This document shows positions 8,173-17,144 of a stretch of 64,000 nucleotides of DNA, one piece after another. This stretch comes from Paenibacillus sp. W2I17. GTDB taxonomy: Bacteria > Bacillota > Bacilli > Paenibacillales > Paenibacillaceae. The stretch lies in NCBI RefSeq assembly GCF_030815985.1, contig NZ_JAUSXM010000001.1:4030001-4094000 (forward strand), given 5' to 3'. The translations under genes and the position numbers were made by a program. The notes under the pieces were generated by a model. The model was not told the origin of the DNA, searched no databases, and saw only the letters and a program-made list of their open reading frames with translations. Within the stretch, counting starts at the first letter, position 1. Each line of letters begins with the position of its first letter.

Positions 8173-8402
8173 CGCTCAGTGCCTGCTCATGCCCTGTTCC
8201 AAGCGCAACTGAGAGGACAACCTCATGTCCCTCCCGTACGAAGCGAAAATTTTCATTGGTAGAGGAAAATAGGAAAATCGCCTTTGCGACGTCCTGATCG
8301 CTAGATCGTATATGCAGCATGCTTCCCTACTCAGGACCTGTTCAGGGCGCCTCGGCTTTAAGTAGGTTTTGAAAGAACGCTCTAAATTTTTCAAGTCTTT
8401 AC

Positions 8403-8443
8403 GCAAAAAGGGCTGAAACTACATTGTAGCTTCAGCCCTTTTC
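8403..8443. terminator. Bidirectional rho-independent terminator
   Basis: Near-perfect stem AAAGGGCTGAA...TTCAGCCCTTT with T-tracts on both sides. It probably ends the SLH-phosphatase transcript on the minus strand. Confidence 0.8.
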
Positions 8444-8533
8444 TATATTACTAATTTTGTCTTGCGAAGAATGATCGGAAGGTTATTCTGTCATCGAAGT
8501 GGCATGTGTGACATTCTTTAGTTCACTTTATAT
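8443..8533 (+). repeat. Palindromic intergenic element, degenerate copy
   Basis: The core GATCGGAAGGTTATTCTGTC is almost identical to the element at 13941-14040 read on the minus strand, and the match continues through ATTCTTTAGTT. The outer arm CTATATTACTAATTTT resembles the terminal repeat of that element. Confidence 0.6.
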
Positions 8534-8551
8534 CATGCATAATTACTTCAC

Positions 8552-11272
8552 TTATTTGGCTACAACATGTGCAATGACGCGGCCCTTTTCGTACGTGACA
8601 GTCACGTCATAACCATCTGCCGTTACACTGTCGAACTCACCTGTAATTCCATTAGCGGTGATTAATGTAATATCTTTGGAACCTTCAATCTTATAGTTGG
8701 ACAAGTCGAGTTTGAGACTTCCTCCATCAATATAGAGTTTTCTGCCAACATTCAGTTGACTATTGTTGTCAGCCACTACCAATTCCAACGTACCGTTATC
8801 CATGGTAAAGTTTCTATTTAAGTTGAGTGCTCCGTCGACATCGACGACAACTGTTCCATTTTCTACATACAGATCACCTGTACCAAAAGCAGCTGCAGAT
8901 TCAGCTACCAGCGTTCCTGCTTGCAGCAATGTTCCGCCAGTGTAGCTATTTTCCCCTGTCAATGTAAGGGTTCCTGTTCCCTTTTTCGTAAGCATTCCAC
9001 TACCGGTGATATCATTTCTCCACCAATCTTGTGCATTGAAGCGCCCTTTGGAAGCGTCCATATCCACAGTTACATTGTTCAAGAATGCGCCGTAGCCATC
9101 CGCAGCCGTGACCAGATCAATTCTACCCCAGCCCTTGGATTCATCCAGTACAGGATATCCAGAGTCAATGGATGTTGTATACAATACTTGTCTGCGTTGC
9201 TCATCTGTTAAATACGGTTGACGTGTTTCTAACAGGGCTTCTGCTCCTTGCGGTACAACTGGAGCCAAACCTTTGGTTCCGGTTTGTGGTAGACCGTAAG
9301 TCATCTTTTCTCTATAGAAGGCTTTATTGGCATCGTGATCTTCCCATTTGTGTTCATCGTAAGCACTCTTGAACGTATAATCCTCTGTTACGGTGTGTGC
9401 ATACTCATACAGACTCATATTTTTTTCCTTGGCTGCAGCTCCAAATACTTCTCCTGCATTCTCATAGCCCTTCTCTAACACTTCTCTGTTCTCAGCCTGA
9501 TTAAGTGCATATGCGGCCATGGCTGTGGATTGTATTCTTCCTCCTATAACATCAAGCGGTGAGTGCATCCCCGCTACGACTCGATTCTCGCCCAACTGAG
9601 CTGCTCTCGTTAACAATTCAGTGAATCGTTCTGGTGTAGCGTATGCCAAAGGAAATACGGATAAGTAAGCTGCACTGGTATGTCCGCTCGGAAATCCGCC
9701 ATCTTTTCCTCTTCCATCCTCAGCGATTCGTTTGACATAAGTTAACGCAGGAATAAGCTTAACGTTGGTTTCGTATTGCTGGTAATGTTTTTCTCCTGTT
9801 GATTTGGTGCCGCCTGAAGCCAAAGGTACTTCTTTTTTCTCACCTTCGCCCAAGGTTTCCCATACAGGCAGTCCTTTGCTGTCAACAACTTCTTTCACTT
9901 CTCCATTGGAATTCATTCTCCACGGTCTAGGGGAAGAGTAGAAATATTTAGAGGGATTAGATGAGGCAGGGATTTTGAATCGAACCAGATCAACTAAATG
10001 GACCAAGTCTGAAAGTTCCGTCTTTGCTTCCCAATCTCCAATGCCTTGGCTTTCATCTTCCACTGTTTCTTCGGTCAATACCACATTCATCTCGTCCACC
10101 GTTCGTTCAACGTTTGTCTTTGGCTTGATGATATCTACATACGTGTTAGCCAACGGACCAAAGCCCTCCATCACGCTATAGATCTTATCTCTTTGGTCAT
10201 CATAATAGGCTGCCAATGTCTCTTCACCTGTGCGATTTTGCGTGACCTTTTCTACATATTTGATATTGGCTTCCCAAGTTGCTTTGTTTCGGATCTCTTC
10301 ATTTGCATATGTTTTCTGATCAGCAACAGCTACGGTTGGATCGTTTTTAAAGCCGTCATAATATGGGGATGGTCCATCTCCATACTTTGCATTCTTTCCG
10401 TCAGCTCCAATTTTGGTTGCCGCTGTTCCATCTCGCCAATCCGCTTGGTTCATGGACCATACTTGATCAAAACCGTCCAAAATATCAATAAACGGATTGG
10501 TTTCCGCAATATTTTTCAAGGTGTCGTCTCCGGCATTGGCTCCGTGCTTCACGGCGGATAACCGAGCTTCATCTGCTGGGGGATTAACATTCAGTACGCT
10601 TGCCGTTCCTTTTGGCTTAGCTGGTTTGGCAGCTGTAGTAGCATCTGTTTCCACAGCCTTAACGAGCGCAGACACCGCTTCGGCACGAGTAATGGAATTA
10701 AGCGGTTTGAAGGTTCCATCTGCATAACCAGAGATAATTTTCGCTGCTGCCGCTCCACCTACAGCTCCCTTGCTCCACGCCGCTATAGACGATGAATCGC
10801 TAAATACATTCGCTGCTGTTTCATTTAACTCCAGATTCAAAATGCCAGCGATCACTTTAGCTGCTTCTTGACGGGTGATCGGATCTTGCGGCTTCATTGT
10901 GCCATCGGTGTATCCATCTATATATCCATTCGCATTTGCAATAGAAATTGCTTCGTAATACCATGCACTCTCAGACACATCGTTAAAGGTAATTTTAGCT
11001 TGTCCGGAATATCCAAAAGCACCGTTTACCAAATTCATAAATTCTGCTCTGGTAATATACGTATTCGGTTTAAATGAATGATCCAGGTAACCTCGAATTA
11101 ATCCTTCATCACCCCATGCTTGAATATTTGCTTCCGCCCAGTGTCCCTTAATATCAGAGAACTGAATCTTCTGATCGGCTGCAAAACTCTTCTCTGCAAA
11201 TGTCGGACCTACCATAGACAACATTAGAAGTAATGTCAGTGACTTTTTAAGTGGTTTTCTCATGGCTTGCAA
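8552..11272 (-). CDS. Cell-wall-anchored SLH acid phosphatase (PAP2 superfamily) with beta-strand repeat tail
   Basis: A secreted protein of about 906 residues. The signal peptide (MRKPLKKSLTLLLMLSM...) is followed by three SLH domains (within about 45-220), which bind secondary cell-wall polymer. The central region (about 270-660) is a PAP2/class A acid phosphatase or vanadium haloperoxidase-like domain with all three motifs: K-x6-RP (KYFYSSPRP), PSGHT, and NRVVAGMHSPLD. The last 150 residues contain GSGMLTKKGTGTLTLTGENS, an autotransporter-associated beta-strand repeat, predicted beta-solenoid. TTG at 11272 lies seven bases after GGGAG; ATG at 11263 is the alternative. The likely role is phosphate scavenging at the surface. 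The beta-solenoid tail is unusual for a Gram-positive SLH enzyme. Confidence 0.88.
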   Translation of the reverse strand: MQAMRKPLKKSLTLLLMLSMVGPTFAEKSFAADQKIQFSDIKGHWAEANIQAWGDEGLIRGYLDHSFKPNTYITRAEFMNLVNGAFGYSGQAKITFNDVSESAWYYEAISIANANGYIDGYTDGTMKPQDPITRQEAAKVIAGILNLELNETAANVFSDSSSIAAWSKGAVGGAAAAKIISGYADGTFKPLNSITRAEAVSALVKAVETDATTAAKPAKPKGTASVLNVNPPADEARLSAVKHGANAGDDTLKNIAETNPFIDILDGFDQVWSMNQADWRDGTAATKIGADGKNAKYGDGPSPYYDGFKNDPTVAVADQKTYANEEIRNKATWEANIKYVEKVTQNRTGEETLAAYYDDQRDKIYSVMEGFGPLANTYVDIIKPKTNVERTVDEMNVVLTEETVEDESQGIGDWEAKTELSDLVHLVDLVRFKIPASSNPSKYFYSSPRPWRMNSNGEVKEVVDSKGLPVWETLGEGEKKEVPLASGGTKSTGEKHYQQYETNVKLIPALTYVKRIAEDGRGKDGGFPSGHTSAAYLSVFPLAYATPERFTELLTRAAQLGENRVVAGMHSPLDVIGGRIQSTAMAAYALNQAENREVLEKGYENAGEVFGAAAKEKNMSLYEYAHTVTEDYTFKSAYDEHKWEDHDANKAFYREKMTYGLPQTGTKGLAPVVPQGAEALLETRQPYLTDEQRRQVLYTTSIDSGYPVLDESKGWGRIDLVTAADGYGAFLNNVTVDMDASKGRFNAQDWWRNDITGSGMLTKKGTGTLTLTGENSYTGGTLLQAGTLVAESAAAFGTGDLYVENGTVVVDVDGALNLNRNFTMDNGTLELVVADNNSQLNVGRKLYIDGGSLKLDLSNYKIEGSKDITLITANGITGEFDSVTADGYDVTVTYEKGRVIAHVVAK

Positions 11273-11626
11273 ATACACGCTCCCATTATGGTAAATTATT
11301 TTTTGCTTCTGCATCTGCAAATGAGTAAGAAAGACTCTATACAGATGTCTGATCTGCCGTTACTGTAGCATTAGGGAGCGTTTCGCATCTATAGAACAAA
11401 TTCCGTTTTATATCAAAATCGTACGTTCCGGAGCTTATATGCCAAGCTAAATGGAGTTAGATACTACATTTATCAATTAAAATACCTACTTTTGTAAACG
11501 CTTTATTAACTGAAAGTAAATTATGGAGTGGGAGTTTGTTAAATTTCGATCAACATGATTTCTAGTCCTCGGCCTGCTATATAATGATGAAGTTGTTTAG
11601 AAACGAGAAATGAAGGGGGAAAAAGA
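11273..11626. other. Divergent intergenic region
   Basis: This 354-bp gap lies between the SLH phosphatase gene and the AraC regulator gene. Apart from the cre-like site at 11493-11506 I see no structured element or gene. Confidence 0.5.
11493..11506. promoter_or_regulatory. Candidate cre (CcpA) site
   Basis: TGTAAACGCTTTAT agrees with the catabolite-responsive consensus TGWAARCGYTWNCW at all but one position. It lies 120 bp upstream of the Cache/AraC regulator, so carbon catabolite control is plausible. Confidence 0.5.
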
Positions 11627-13948
11627 ATGCGTAAGCCATTTCAATCTGTGAGATCCAAGATGGTTCTTTCCTACCTTGCTGTCGTTCTTGTCATTGCACT
11701 TCTTTTCGGCTCCATTCTATACCTCTTCTTCTCCCATCAATACAGCAAAGAGATTCGAATCAATAATCAACTGTCGCTGAAAAGCACTGTCAATTATATT
11801 GAGAGCTCCGTGATCCAGAAGGTGAATCAGGTCTATCTGTCCCTGGCACTCGGTAACGCAGCAAGTATCGACCTAGATAGCTTAAAAGGAAACCATAGCA
11901 AAATCCTGGACATCGAACAGTCCCTCAAAAATATGGTGCAAAATTATTCCGATCTCATTGAAGCTATTCATGTGTACGATACAAAGAACCACTTCATCGT
12001 CTCATCTGTATATGGGCTGATGCTCTATGAGGACACGCCTTCGAGTGTGGATCATACGACGGATTGGATTGCTGCGATGAAAGAGACTCCAGAAAGCTCC
12101 TTATGGATGAAGACTCGCATGGTGCCTCAGGATGCTTATATCGAATCACGGGAACAGGGCAATATGAGCCCTCTAATTTCCTATGTCCATAGTTACCCGT
12201 TTCAATCGTCTGGACAAGACAGTAAGGCCATGATTGCGATTGATATCAAAGAATCAGCGATCAGTCAGATCATTAAAAATATGCTCCCTGCTGACTATGC
12301 TAATACATTAATCATCGATCAGGATGGAACCGTCATTTCTGCCGCGGACAAAACGTTGCTAGGCACCTCCACGGAGGAGAATCTAACGCAGTCGCTCCTT
12401 TCCTATCATTCTTCAGATGAAAGTTTCACGCCTGTATTTAACTATGACTCTCATGTCGTTACCCAAGATCAATTTAAAGGAAATGCATGGCGGATTTACA
12501 CAACCACACCTAATGAAAGCTTCTATTATAAACTGGATAGCTTGAAGGAGATTTCGGTTCTTCTCGGTTTATTGGCTGTTGCGGTTGGAATAGCGATGTC
12601 GTCCATCTTTACCAGGGCCAACTATAGTCCTCTTAAACGAATCATGAATAACATCAAGAGCCGGATGGATAGCCCAACCAGCTTAAAGCAGGACGAATAT
12701 CGGTTCATCGATACAACGTTTAACAGTCTGTCCAATAAAGTTGATAGTCTTGAAGAAACCTTACAGGCCAATCACAGAATGATTAAGCATAGTATTATGC
12801 TCAATATGTTAAATAATCGATTTACACCCGAGGAACTTACGGAACAGCTCCAATCTGTTCACATTTCAATGGCCTACTCTCGCTTCCGTTGCATCGTCAT
12901 TGACCCTGTCAATGAGAAGTGGAAGGATCTGCAGCCACGACAGTTGCAGCATACGTTGTATACGATGATCCAGCAACTGGAGATCGCAGAAATGGATGGA
13001 ACTCAACTGCTGGCAGAGGAATTGCAGGATCACAAAATAGCAGTAATTATCTGTACCAACCAACCCGAAGAACCGCTCTCTGATCACATTGTAGACTTTA
13101 TTCACGCTGAGGCGAGCAGCAGATTTGGTCTGGAATTTGTACTATCGTTAGGCGGATGGGTAGAACACTTCACAAAGATTCACACAAGCTATCATCAGGC
13201 GAATACCCTGATTCGATACAGCTACTTCTTCCCCGAGCAGTCTGCCATTCAGGATCTTGATCTTCTGAACAGGGAAGCCAGCAGTTTGGAAATTCCGGAG
13301 TCATACCTCGTAAACTTTGAAAAGAAATTGCAGATTAGGGATGTGCAAGGTACGGTTCAGGCCATTCAGGAATTGGTCGCGACAATAAAGGAAGGCCCCT
13401 ATTCCGCCGAATACAGTCGGATCATCTTATTAAAAACGGTATCTATTTACGCTGAGTGTATTAATCAGGTGCGCCTGCAACCCGCCGAGGCGAGTTCATT
13501 GAATTTGTACAAGCAATTTTCATTGTTCTATAATATCAACCGCTATTCGGAATGGATGATCCATCTCGTGACCGAATTTGTGATGCATATGGAGAAGCGA
13601 AGCGAGGTACGGAGTGTGGATACCATCTCGGCGGTCAAAGCCTATATTCACGAGCACTTATCGGGCGATCTCACGCTGGATCATGTCTCAGAACAAGTAT
13701 TCATCAGCCCTAAATATCTCAGTAAACTTTTCAAGGAAGAAACCGGGATTGTCTATTCGGAATATGTTACGAACCAGAGGATGGAACGTGCACGAGAACT
13801 CATGACACAACGCGAAATTACAGTTGAGCAGGTCGCGAATACGGTCGGTTACCGTACCCCTGCTTATTTCATTAAGAAGTTCAAAGAAATTCACGGCTGT
13901 ACACCGAAAAACTTCATGCGCAGTCTAATGGAACAGGGATCTATATAG
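11627..13948 (+). CDS. AraC-family regulator with extracellular Cache-type sensor
   Basis: A 773-residue membrane regulator of the type common in Paenibacillus. A membrane helix (about 14-34) precedes a Cache-like extracellular sensor (35-295, with IIDQDGTVIS near its end), then a second helix (about 303-325). A cytoplasmic linker leads to a C-terminal AraC double helix-turn-helix (about 675-765, with LDHVSEQVFISPKYLSKLFK and VEQVANTVGYRTPAYFIKKFK). The ATG follows AAGGGGG by seven bases. Such proteins usually control the adjacent sugar uptake genes; here the only neighbour is the orphan solute-binding lipoprotein. The stop codon lies inside a palindromic repeat element. Confidence 0.9.
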   Translation: MRKPFQSVRSKMVLSYLAVVLVIALLFGSILYLFFSHQYSKEIRINNQLSLKSTVNYIESSVIQKVNQVYLSLALGNAASIDLDSLKGNHSKILDIEQSLKNMVQNYSDLIEAIHVYDTKNHFIVSSVYGLMLYEDTPSSVDHTTDWIAAMKETPESSLWMKTRMVPQDAYIESREQGNMSPLISYVHSYPFQSSGQDSKAMIAIDIKESAISQIIKNMLPADYANTLIIDQDGTVISAADKTLLGTSTEENLTQSLLSYHSSDESFTPVFNYDSHVVTQDQFKGNAWRIYTTTPNESFYYKLDSLKEISVLLGLLAVAVGIAMSSIFTRANYSPLKRIMNNIKSRMDSPTSLKQDEYRFIDTTFNSLSNKVDSLEETLQANHRMIKHSIMLNMLNNRFTPEELTEQLQSVHISMAYSRFRCIVIDPVNEKWKDLQPRQLQHTLYTMIQQLEIAEMDGTQLLAEELQDHKIAVIICTNQPEEPLSDHIVDFIHAEASSRFGLEFVLSLGGWVEHFTKIHTSYHQANTLIRYSYFFPEQSAIQDLDLLNREASSLEIPESYLVNFEKKLQIRDVQGTVQAIQELVATIKEGPYSAEYSRIILLKTVSIYAECINQVRLQPAEASSLNLYKQFSLFYNINRYSEWMIHLVTEFVMHMEKRSEVRSVDTISAVKAYIHEHLSGDLTLDHVSEQVFISPKYLSKLFKEETGIVYSEYVTNQRMERARELMTQREITVEQVANTVGYRTPAYFIKKFKEIHGCTPKNFMRSLMEQGSI

Positions 13949-14040
13949 GTTCAATTAAAGAATATTTACACGGACACTCTGATGACAGAACAACCTTCCG
14001 ATCGCTGTTATTGTGTAAATGTTAAATTGAACCTATATAG
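13941..14040. repeat. 100-bp MITE-like palindromic element
   Basis: The terminal inverted repeats are long: CTATATAGGTTCAATT is perfect over 16 bp at both ends, and ATTTACAC repeats further in. The core carries AACAGCGATCGGAAGGTTGT (minus strand). The left arm includes the stop codon of the AraC regulator gene. A related copy lies at 8443-8533 and a more distant one at 63165-63262. Confidence 0.75.
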
Positions 14041-14066
14041 AATTTAAAATTAGTAAAGGAGCTGCT

Positions 14067-15707
14067 ATGAACCTTAACCTTTCAAGAAAGCTATGTCTAT
14101 TGATTGCTACATCTATTCTTATAGGATTGATGAGCGGTTGTACCTTTCTAAACAGGGAAGGATCACAAGTGCAACAGCAGGACCATCTAGCAAGCGCTGA
14201 GAAGGAGACAGCACCGCAGTATACGATATCCTGGACCATGCATCAAAATATCCCTGTTCCTGAAGACGCGGAGATGATTACATATATTGAGGATCGGTTT
14301 GATGTCGATCTGGAGGTGTGGAATCTTGAAAACAAGCGGTACGAGGAACTGCTTGATCTGGAGCTTGCTCAAGGGAAAATACCCGATTTATTCCGAATCA
14401 GACAACCGCAGGATCTGCTTAAGTATCAAATGCAAGGGGTCTTAGCGAAAATCTCCCCGGAAGTCCTTGAACAATATGCGCCAAATATCGTACAGCGAAT
14501 TCGTGATTATGATTCACGTTACCTAGAGTATGGAAAAATAAACGGCTCCTTATATGGAATTCCGGCCATTAATCAGACCAACATCTATCGAACCCCTGTT
14601 GTATACCGAGAGGACTGGCTTAAGCAGCTTGGTCTGGAGGTGCCGAAGACATTAGATGAATTTGAAACGGTTATGTATGCCTTTGCCAAAGATGATCCGG
14701 ACGGAAATGGTAAACAAGATACGTATGGCCTATCCAGAGAGGGCTTAAATGTCGTGTTTGGCGCCTTTGGACAGTCCGTTTTCACCGAGCAACTGTATTT
14801 TAATGAAAAAAACAACCAACTTGTGATCGGCGCTTTGGAGCCTGAGATGAAAAAAGCATTGGCTTATATGCAAAAGTGGTATCGGGACGGGATTATCGAC
14901 CCCGAGTTTATAACCGGCGAAAATAAAGGCGGCTATAAACATCTATCCCATGCTTTTATTAATGGAAAAATTGGGATGACCTCGATGGGCAACTACTATC
15001 ATTGGATTCAAGAGGGAGACTACAGTGTCCTTAATGAACATGGCCAAGAAACTCCAGTGGGAGCCTCGTTTAATGTTAATGAGCTGTTACAGAAGAACGC
15101 AACTGCAGAGGTTGTATTTGGTTCTCCTGTTATTGGTCCTGATGGACATAGCGGTTCAAAAGGCAACAATCTGCTGATGAATTTTATTGCTATAGGTGCT
15201 GAGGCTGCAAAGGAGCCGGGAAAACTGGAGAAAATTTTGGAGATACTCGATTATGTAAGTGCCAACCCCGATCCGGAGGAGCAGATCAAAATGGAGTATG
15301 GCCTCCCAGGAAAACACTGGAATTGGAGCGCTGAAGATTCAAACTCGTTCCATTTACTTTACCCATACAACAGAATGGAGAATTATATTAATATGATCGG
15401 CTCAAGTATCGGCATGACGGTTCCAGGTACACCCTCGGATAAACGTGAACAGTGGGCTGCATCTGCAGGGTTGACGGAGAATGGTATCTATAATCGCCTG
15501 GAGGTTGCAACCCCTGCCCTGATTCAATATTCATCTGAATTGATTCGCATGAGAGACAGAGCGTACATCTCCATCATCACTGGCGATCAGCCTGTGGGGT
15601 ATTTCGATACCTTTGTGGAAGAATTCATGGATGCAGGTGGGCAACAGGTGCTGCTTGAAGCGAATCATTGGTATAAGGAGCATATGGAGACAAGTCGTGC
15701 ACAATAG
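14067..15707 (+). CDS. Extracellular solute-binding lipoprotein (LplA-like)
   Basis: A 546-residue lipoprotein. The signal peptide ends in the lipobox LMSGC (Cys at about 25), and a family 1 solute-binding fold follows, with segments typical of Paenibacillus oligosaccharide-binding proteins (YGIPAINQTNIYR and DDPDGNGKQDTYGLS). The start follows AAAGGAG. These proteins deliver (oligo)saccharides to CUT1 ABC permeases. No permease genes flank this one, which is unusual, so it may work with a transporter encoded elsewhere or act as a sensor partner for the upstream AraC regulator. The substrate is unknown. Confidence 0.88.
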   Translation: MNLNLSRKLCLLIATSILIGLMSGCTFLNREGSQVQQQDHLASAEKETAPQYTISWTMHQNIPVPEDAEMITYIEDRFDVDLEVWNLENKRYEELLDLELAQGKIPDLFRIRQPQDLLKYQMQGVLAKISPEVLEQYAPNIVQRIRDYDSRYLEYGKINGSLYGIPAINQTNIYRTPVVYREDWLKQLGLEVPKTLDEFETVMYAFAKDDPDGNGKQDTYGLSREGLNVVFGAFGQSVFTEQLYFNEKNNQLVIGALEPEMKKALAYMQKWYRDGIIDPEFITGENKGGYKHLSHAFINGKIGMTSMGNYYHWIQEGDYSVLNEHGQETPVGASFNVNELLQKNATAEVVFGSPVIGPDGHSGSKGNNLLMNFIAIGAEAAKEPGKLEKILEILDYVSANPDPEEQIKMEYGLPGKHWNWSAEDSNSFHLLYPYNRMENYINMIGSSIGMTVPGTPSDKREQWAASAGLTENGIYNRLEVATPALIQYSSELIRMRDRAYISIITGDQPVGYFDTFVEEFMDAGGQQVLLEANHWYKEHMETSRAQ

Positions 15708-15805
15708 GTAGGAAGATCTGGAACATGCATTTCCCATGAGTTTCTGGAAAGTATACATTTGTGTTCCTATGCACCAATCCTCGATTCCTGACGCCACGTC
15801 ACTCT

Positions 15806-16045
15806 CTATCCCTTCGCACTCGCATTTGATCCACGTAGTGAACGGGCTGAACTGCTTCGTGCCGTGCTTCCGGATTTGGAGGCGCTGCCTGAGGGCGTGT
15901 TTTCAAAACGCTTGCGTTCGGTCCGCTCCATCTGTACAATCTGACCTTCGTGTACCACGATGTGTAATGAACCAAACTCCATGTCATTCAGCTGTCCGGC
16001 AATTCGGTCCAACCATACCTCATCCACTTTTAACGGCTTAGCCAT
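15806..16045 (-). CDS. yezD: YezD-family small protein (DUF2292)
   Basis: A 79-residue protein. Residues 1-45 match the YezD family core (VDEVWLDRIAGQLNDMEFGS, then HIVVHEGQIVQMERTERKRF). Members of this family are often found next to sulfate or sulfonate transport genes, as here. The rest is a low-complexity Ser/Ala/Arg tail longer than the family norm. The ATG at 16045 follows AGGAGG by seven bases; the open frame further upstream lacks support. It is probably the last gene of the sulfate operon. Its function is unknown. Confidence 0.82.
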   Translation of the reverse strand: MAKPLKVDEVWLDRIAGQLNDMEFGSLHIVVHEGQIVQMERTERKRFENTPSGSASKSGSTARSSSARSLRGSNASAKG

Positions 16046-16201
16046 AGAGCCGCCTCCTCTTCTCGGGCTATTGCCCGCCATATTCCTAAGTACGCTGTCA
16101 TCCAACGAATTTATAAATCATTCTTATCCAACCTATATACTTGGTTTATACATTAGCAGGGCTTCCAGTAGCTGTCAATCTGTATTTTCTTCTTCTCATA
16201 A

Positions 16202-17077
16202 TCACTTTTCTGAAACGGCTTTGTGTCCAAGCCAGCTCTTGAGCAGCAACGTGGCAAGAGCCAGAATCAGGAGCAGGGAAGCTACGGCAAACGAAGCCGA
16301 GAATTGATATTCGTTATACAAAATCTCGACATGAAGTGGTAACGTATTGGTCTCCCCGCGGATATGCCCGGACACCACAGATACGGCTCCAAACTCGCCC
16401 ATAGCACGGGCATTACACAGAATAATGCCGTACAGCAGCCCCCATTTGATGTTGGGCAAGGTTACACTCCAGAAGATTCGCCACCCGGAAGCACCTAGCG
16501 TAACCGCCGCTTCCTCTTCCCGGGTTCCCTGGTCCTCCATTAATGGAATCAACTCCCTCGCTACGAACGGGAAGGTAATAAACAACGTTGCAATCACAAT
16601 GCCTGGCAGCGCAAAAATGATTTTGATGTCATGTTCGGACAGCCACGGCCCAAACCACCCATTCGAACCAAAGACCAATACAAAGATCAATCCGCCCACC
16701 ACAGGCGAGATGGAAAAGGGAAGATCAATCAGGGTGATCATGAGTCCCTTGCCCTTGAACTGGAACTTGGTAATGACCCATGCAGCGGCCACACCAAATA
16801 TCGTATTCAGCGGCACCGTAATCGCCGCAACCAATAACGTGAGTTTCAGTGCAGACATGGCATCCGGCTCGGTAAGAGCCGCGATGTACACACCCCAGCC
16901 CTGCTTCAACGCCTCCATGAGCACAATGGCCAGTGGCAAAATAAGCAGCCATATGAGTACCAGGCTTGCCAGTCCAATCAACAACCATTTGACCCATGGA
17001 GCTTCCGTTGTTGCACGGTTCGTTCCACGCCCGGTCTTTACGGGTGGAACAGGGCTTAGTGGGACAGAACCCGCCAT
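16202..17077 (-). CDS. cysW: Sulfate ABC transporter permease CysW
   Basis: A 291-residue inner-membrane permease with about six helices. The cytoplasmic loop holds the EAA motif (EEAAVTLGASGWRIFWSVTLPN), which contacts the ATPase. GEFGAVSVVSG near the C-terminus is typical of CysW. The ATG at 17077 (MAGSVPLSP) follows AAAGGAGG by eight bases, preferred over the upstream frame start at 17125. It pairs with CysT to form the sulfate/thiosulfate channel. No cysA ATPase gene follows. Confidence 0.93.
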   Translation of the reverse strand: MAGSVPLSPVPPVKTGRGTNRATTEAPWVKWLLIGLASLVLIWLLILPLAIVLMEALKQGWGVYIAALTEPDAMSALKLTLLVAAITVPLNTIFGVAAAWVITKFQFKGKGLMITLIDLPFSISPVVGGLIFVLVFGSNGWFGPWLSEHDIKIIFALPGIVIATLFITFPFVARELIPLMEDQGTREEEAAVTLGASGWRIFWSVTLPNIKWGLLYGIILCNARAMGEFGAVSVVSGHIRGETNTLPLHVEILYNEYQFSASFAVASLLLILALATLLLKSWLGHKAVSEK

Positions 17078-17144
17078 ATGCTGCACCTCCTTTGGTTTGG
17101 GTGAGTGACATCTGATTGTATCCATATTCCACCATGCTTCATCG

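Larger units (their letters stand above)
7831..8551. other. Gene-poor intergenic region with dispersed repeats
   Basis: These 721 bp hold no convincing gene. They contain a dimeric 23-bp repeat at 8028-8100, an inverted single unit at 8150-8172, a bidirectional terminator at 8403-8443 and a degenerate copy of a palindromic element at 8443-8533. Open frames of 76 and 123 codons on the minus strand run through the repeats without ribosome binding sites. Confidence 0.7.

Noticed and set aside
7949..8406. Two minus-strand frames of 123 and 76 codons
   Set aside because: They run through the dispersed 23-bp repeats, lack ribosome binding sites and resemble no protein.
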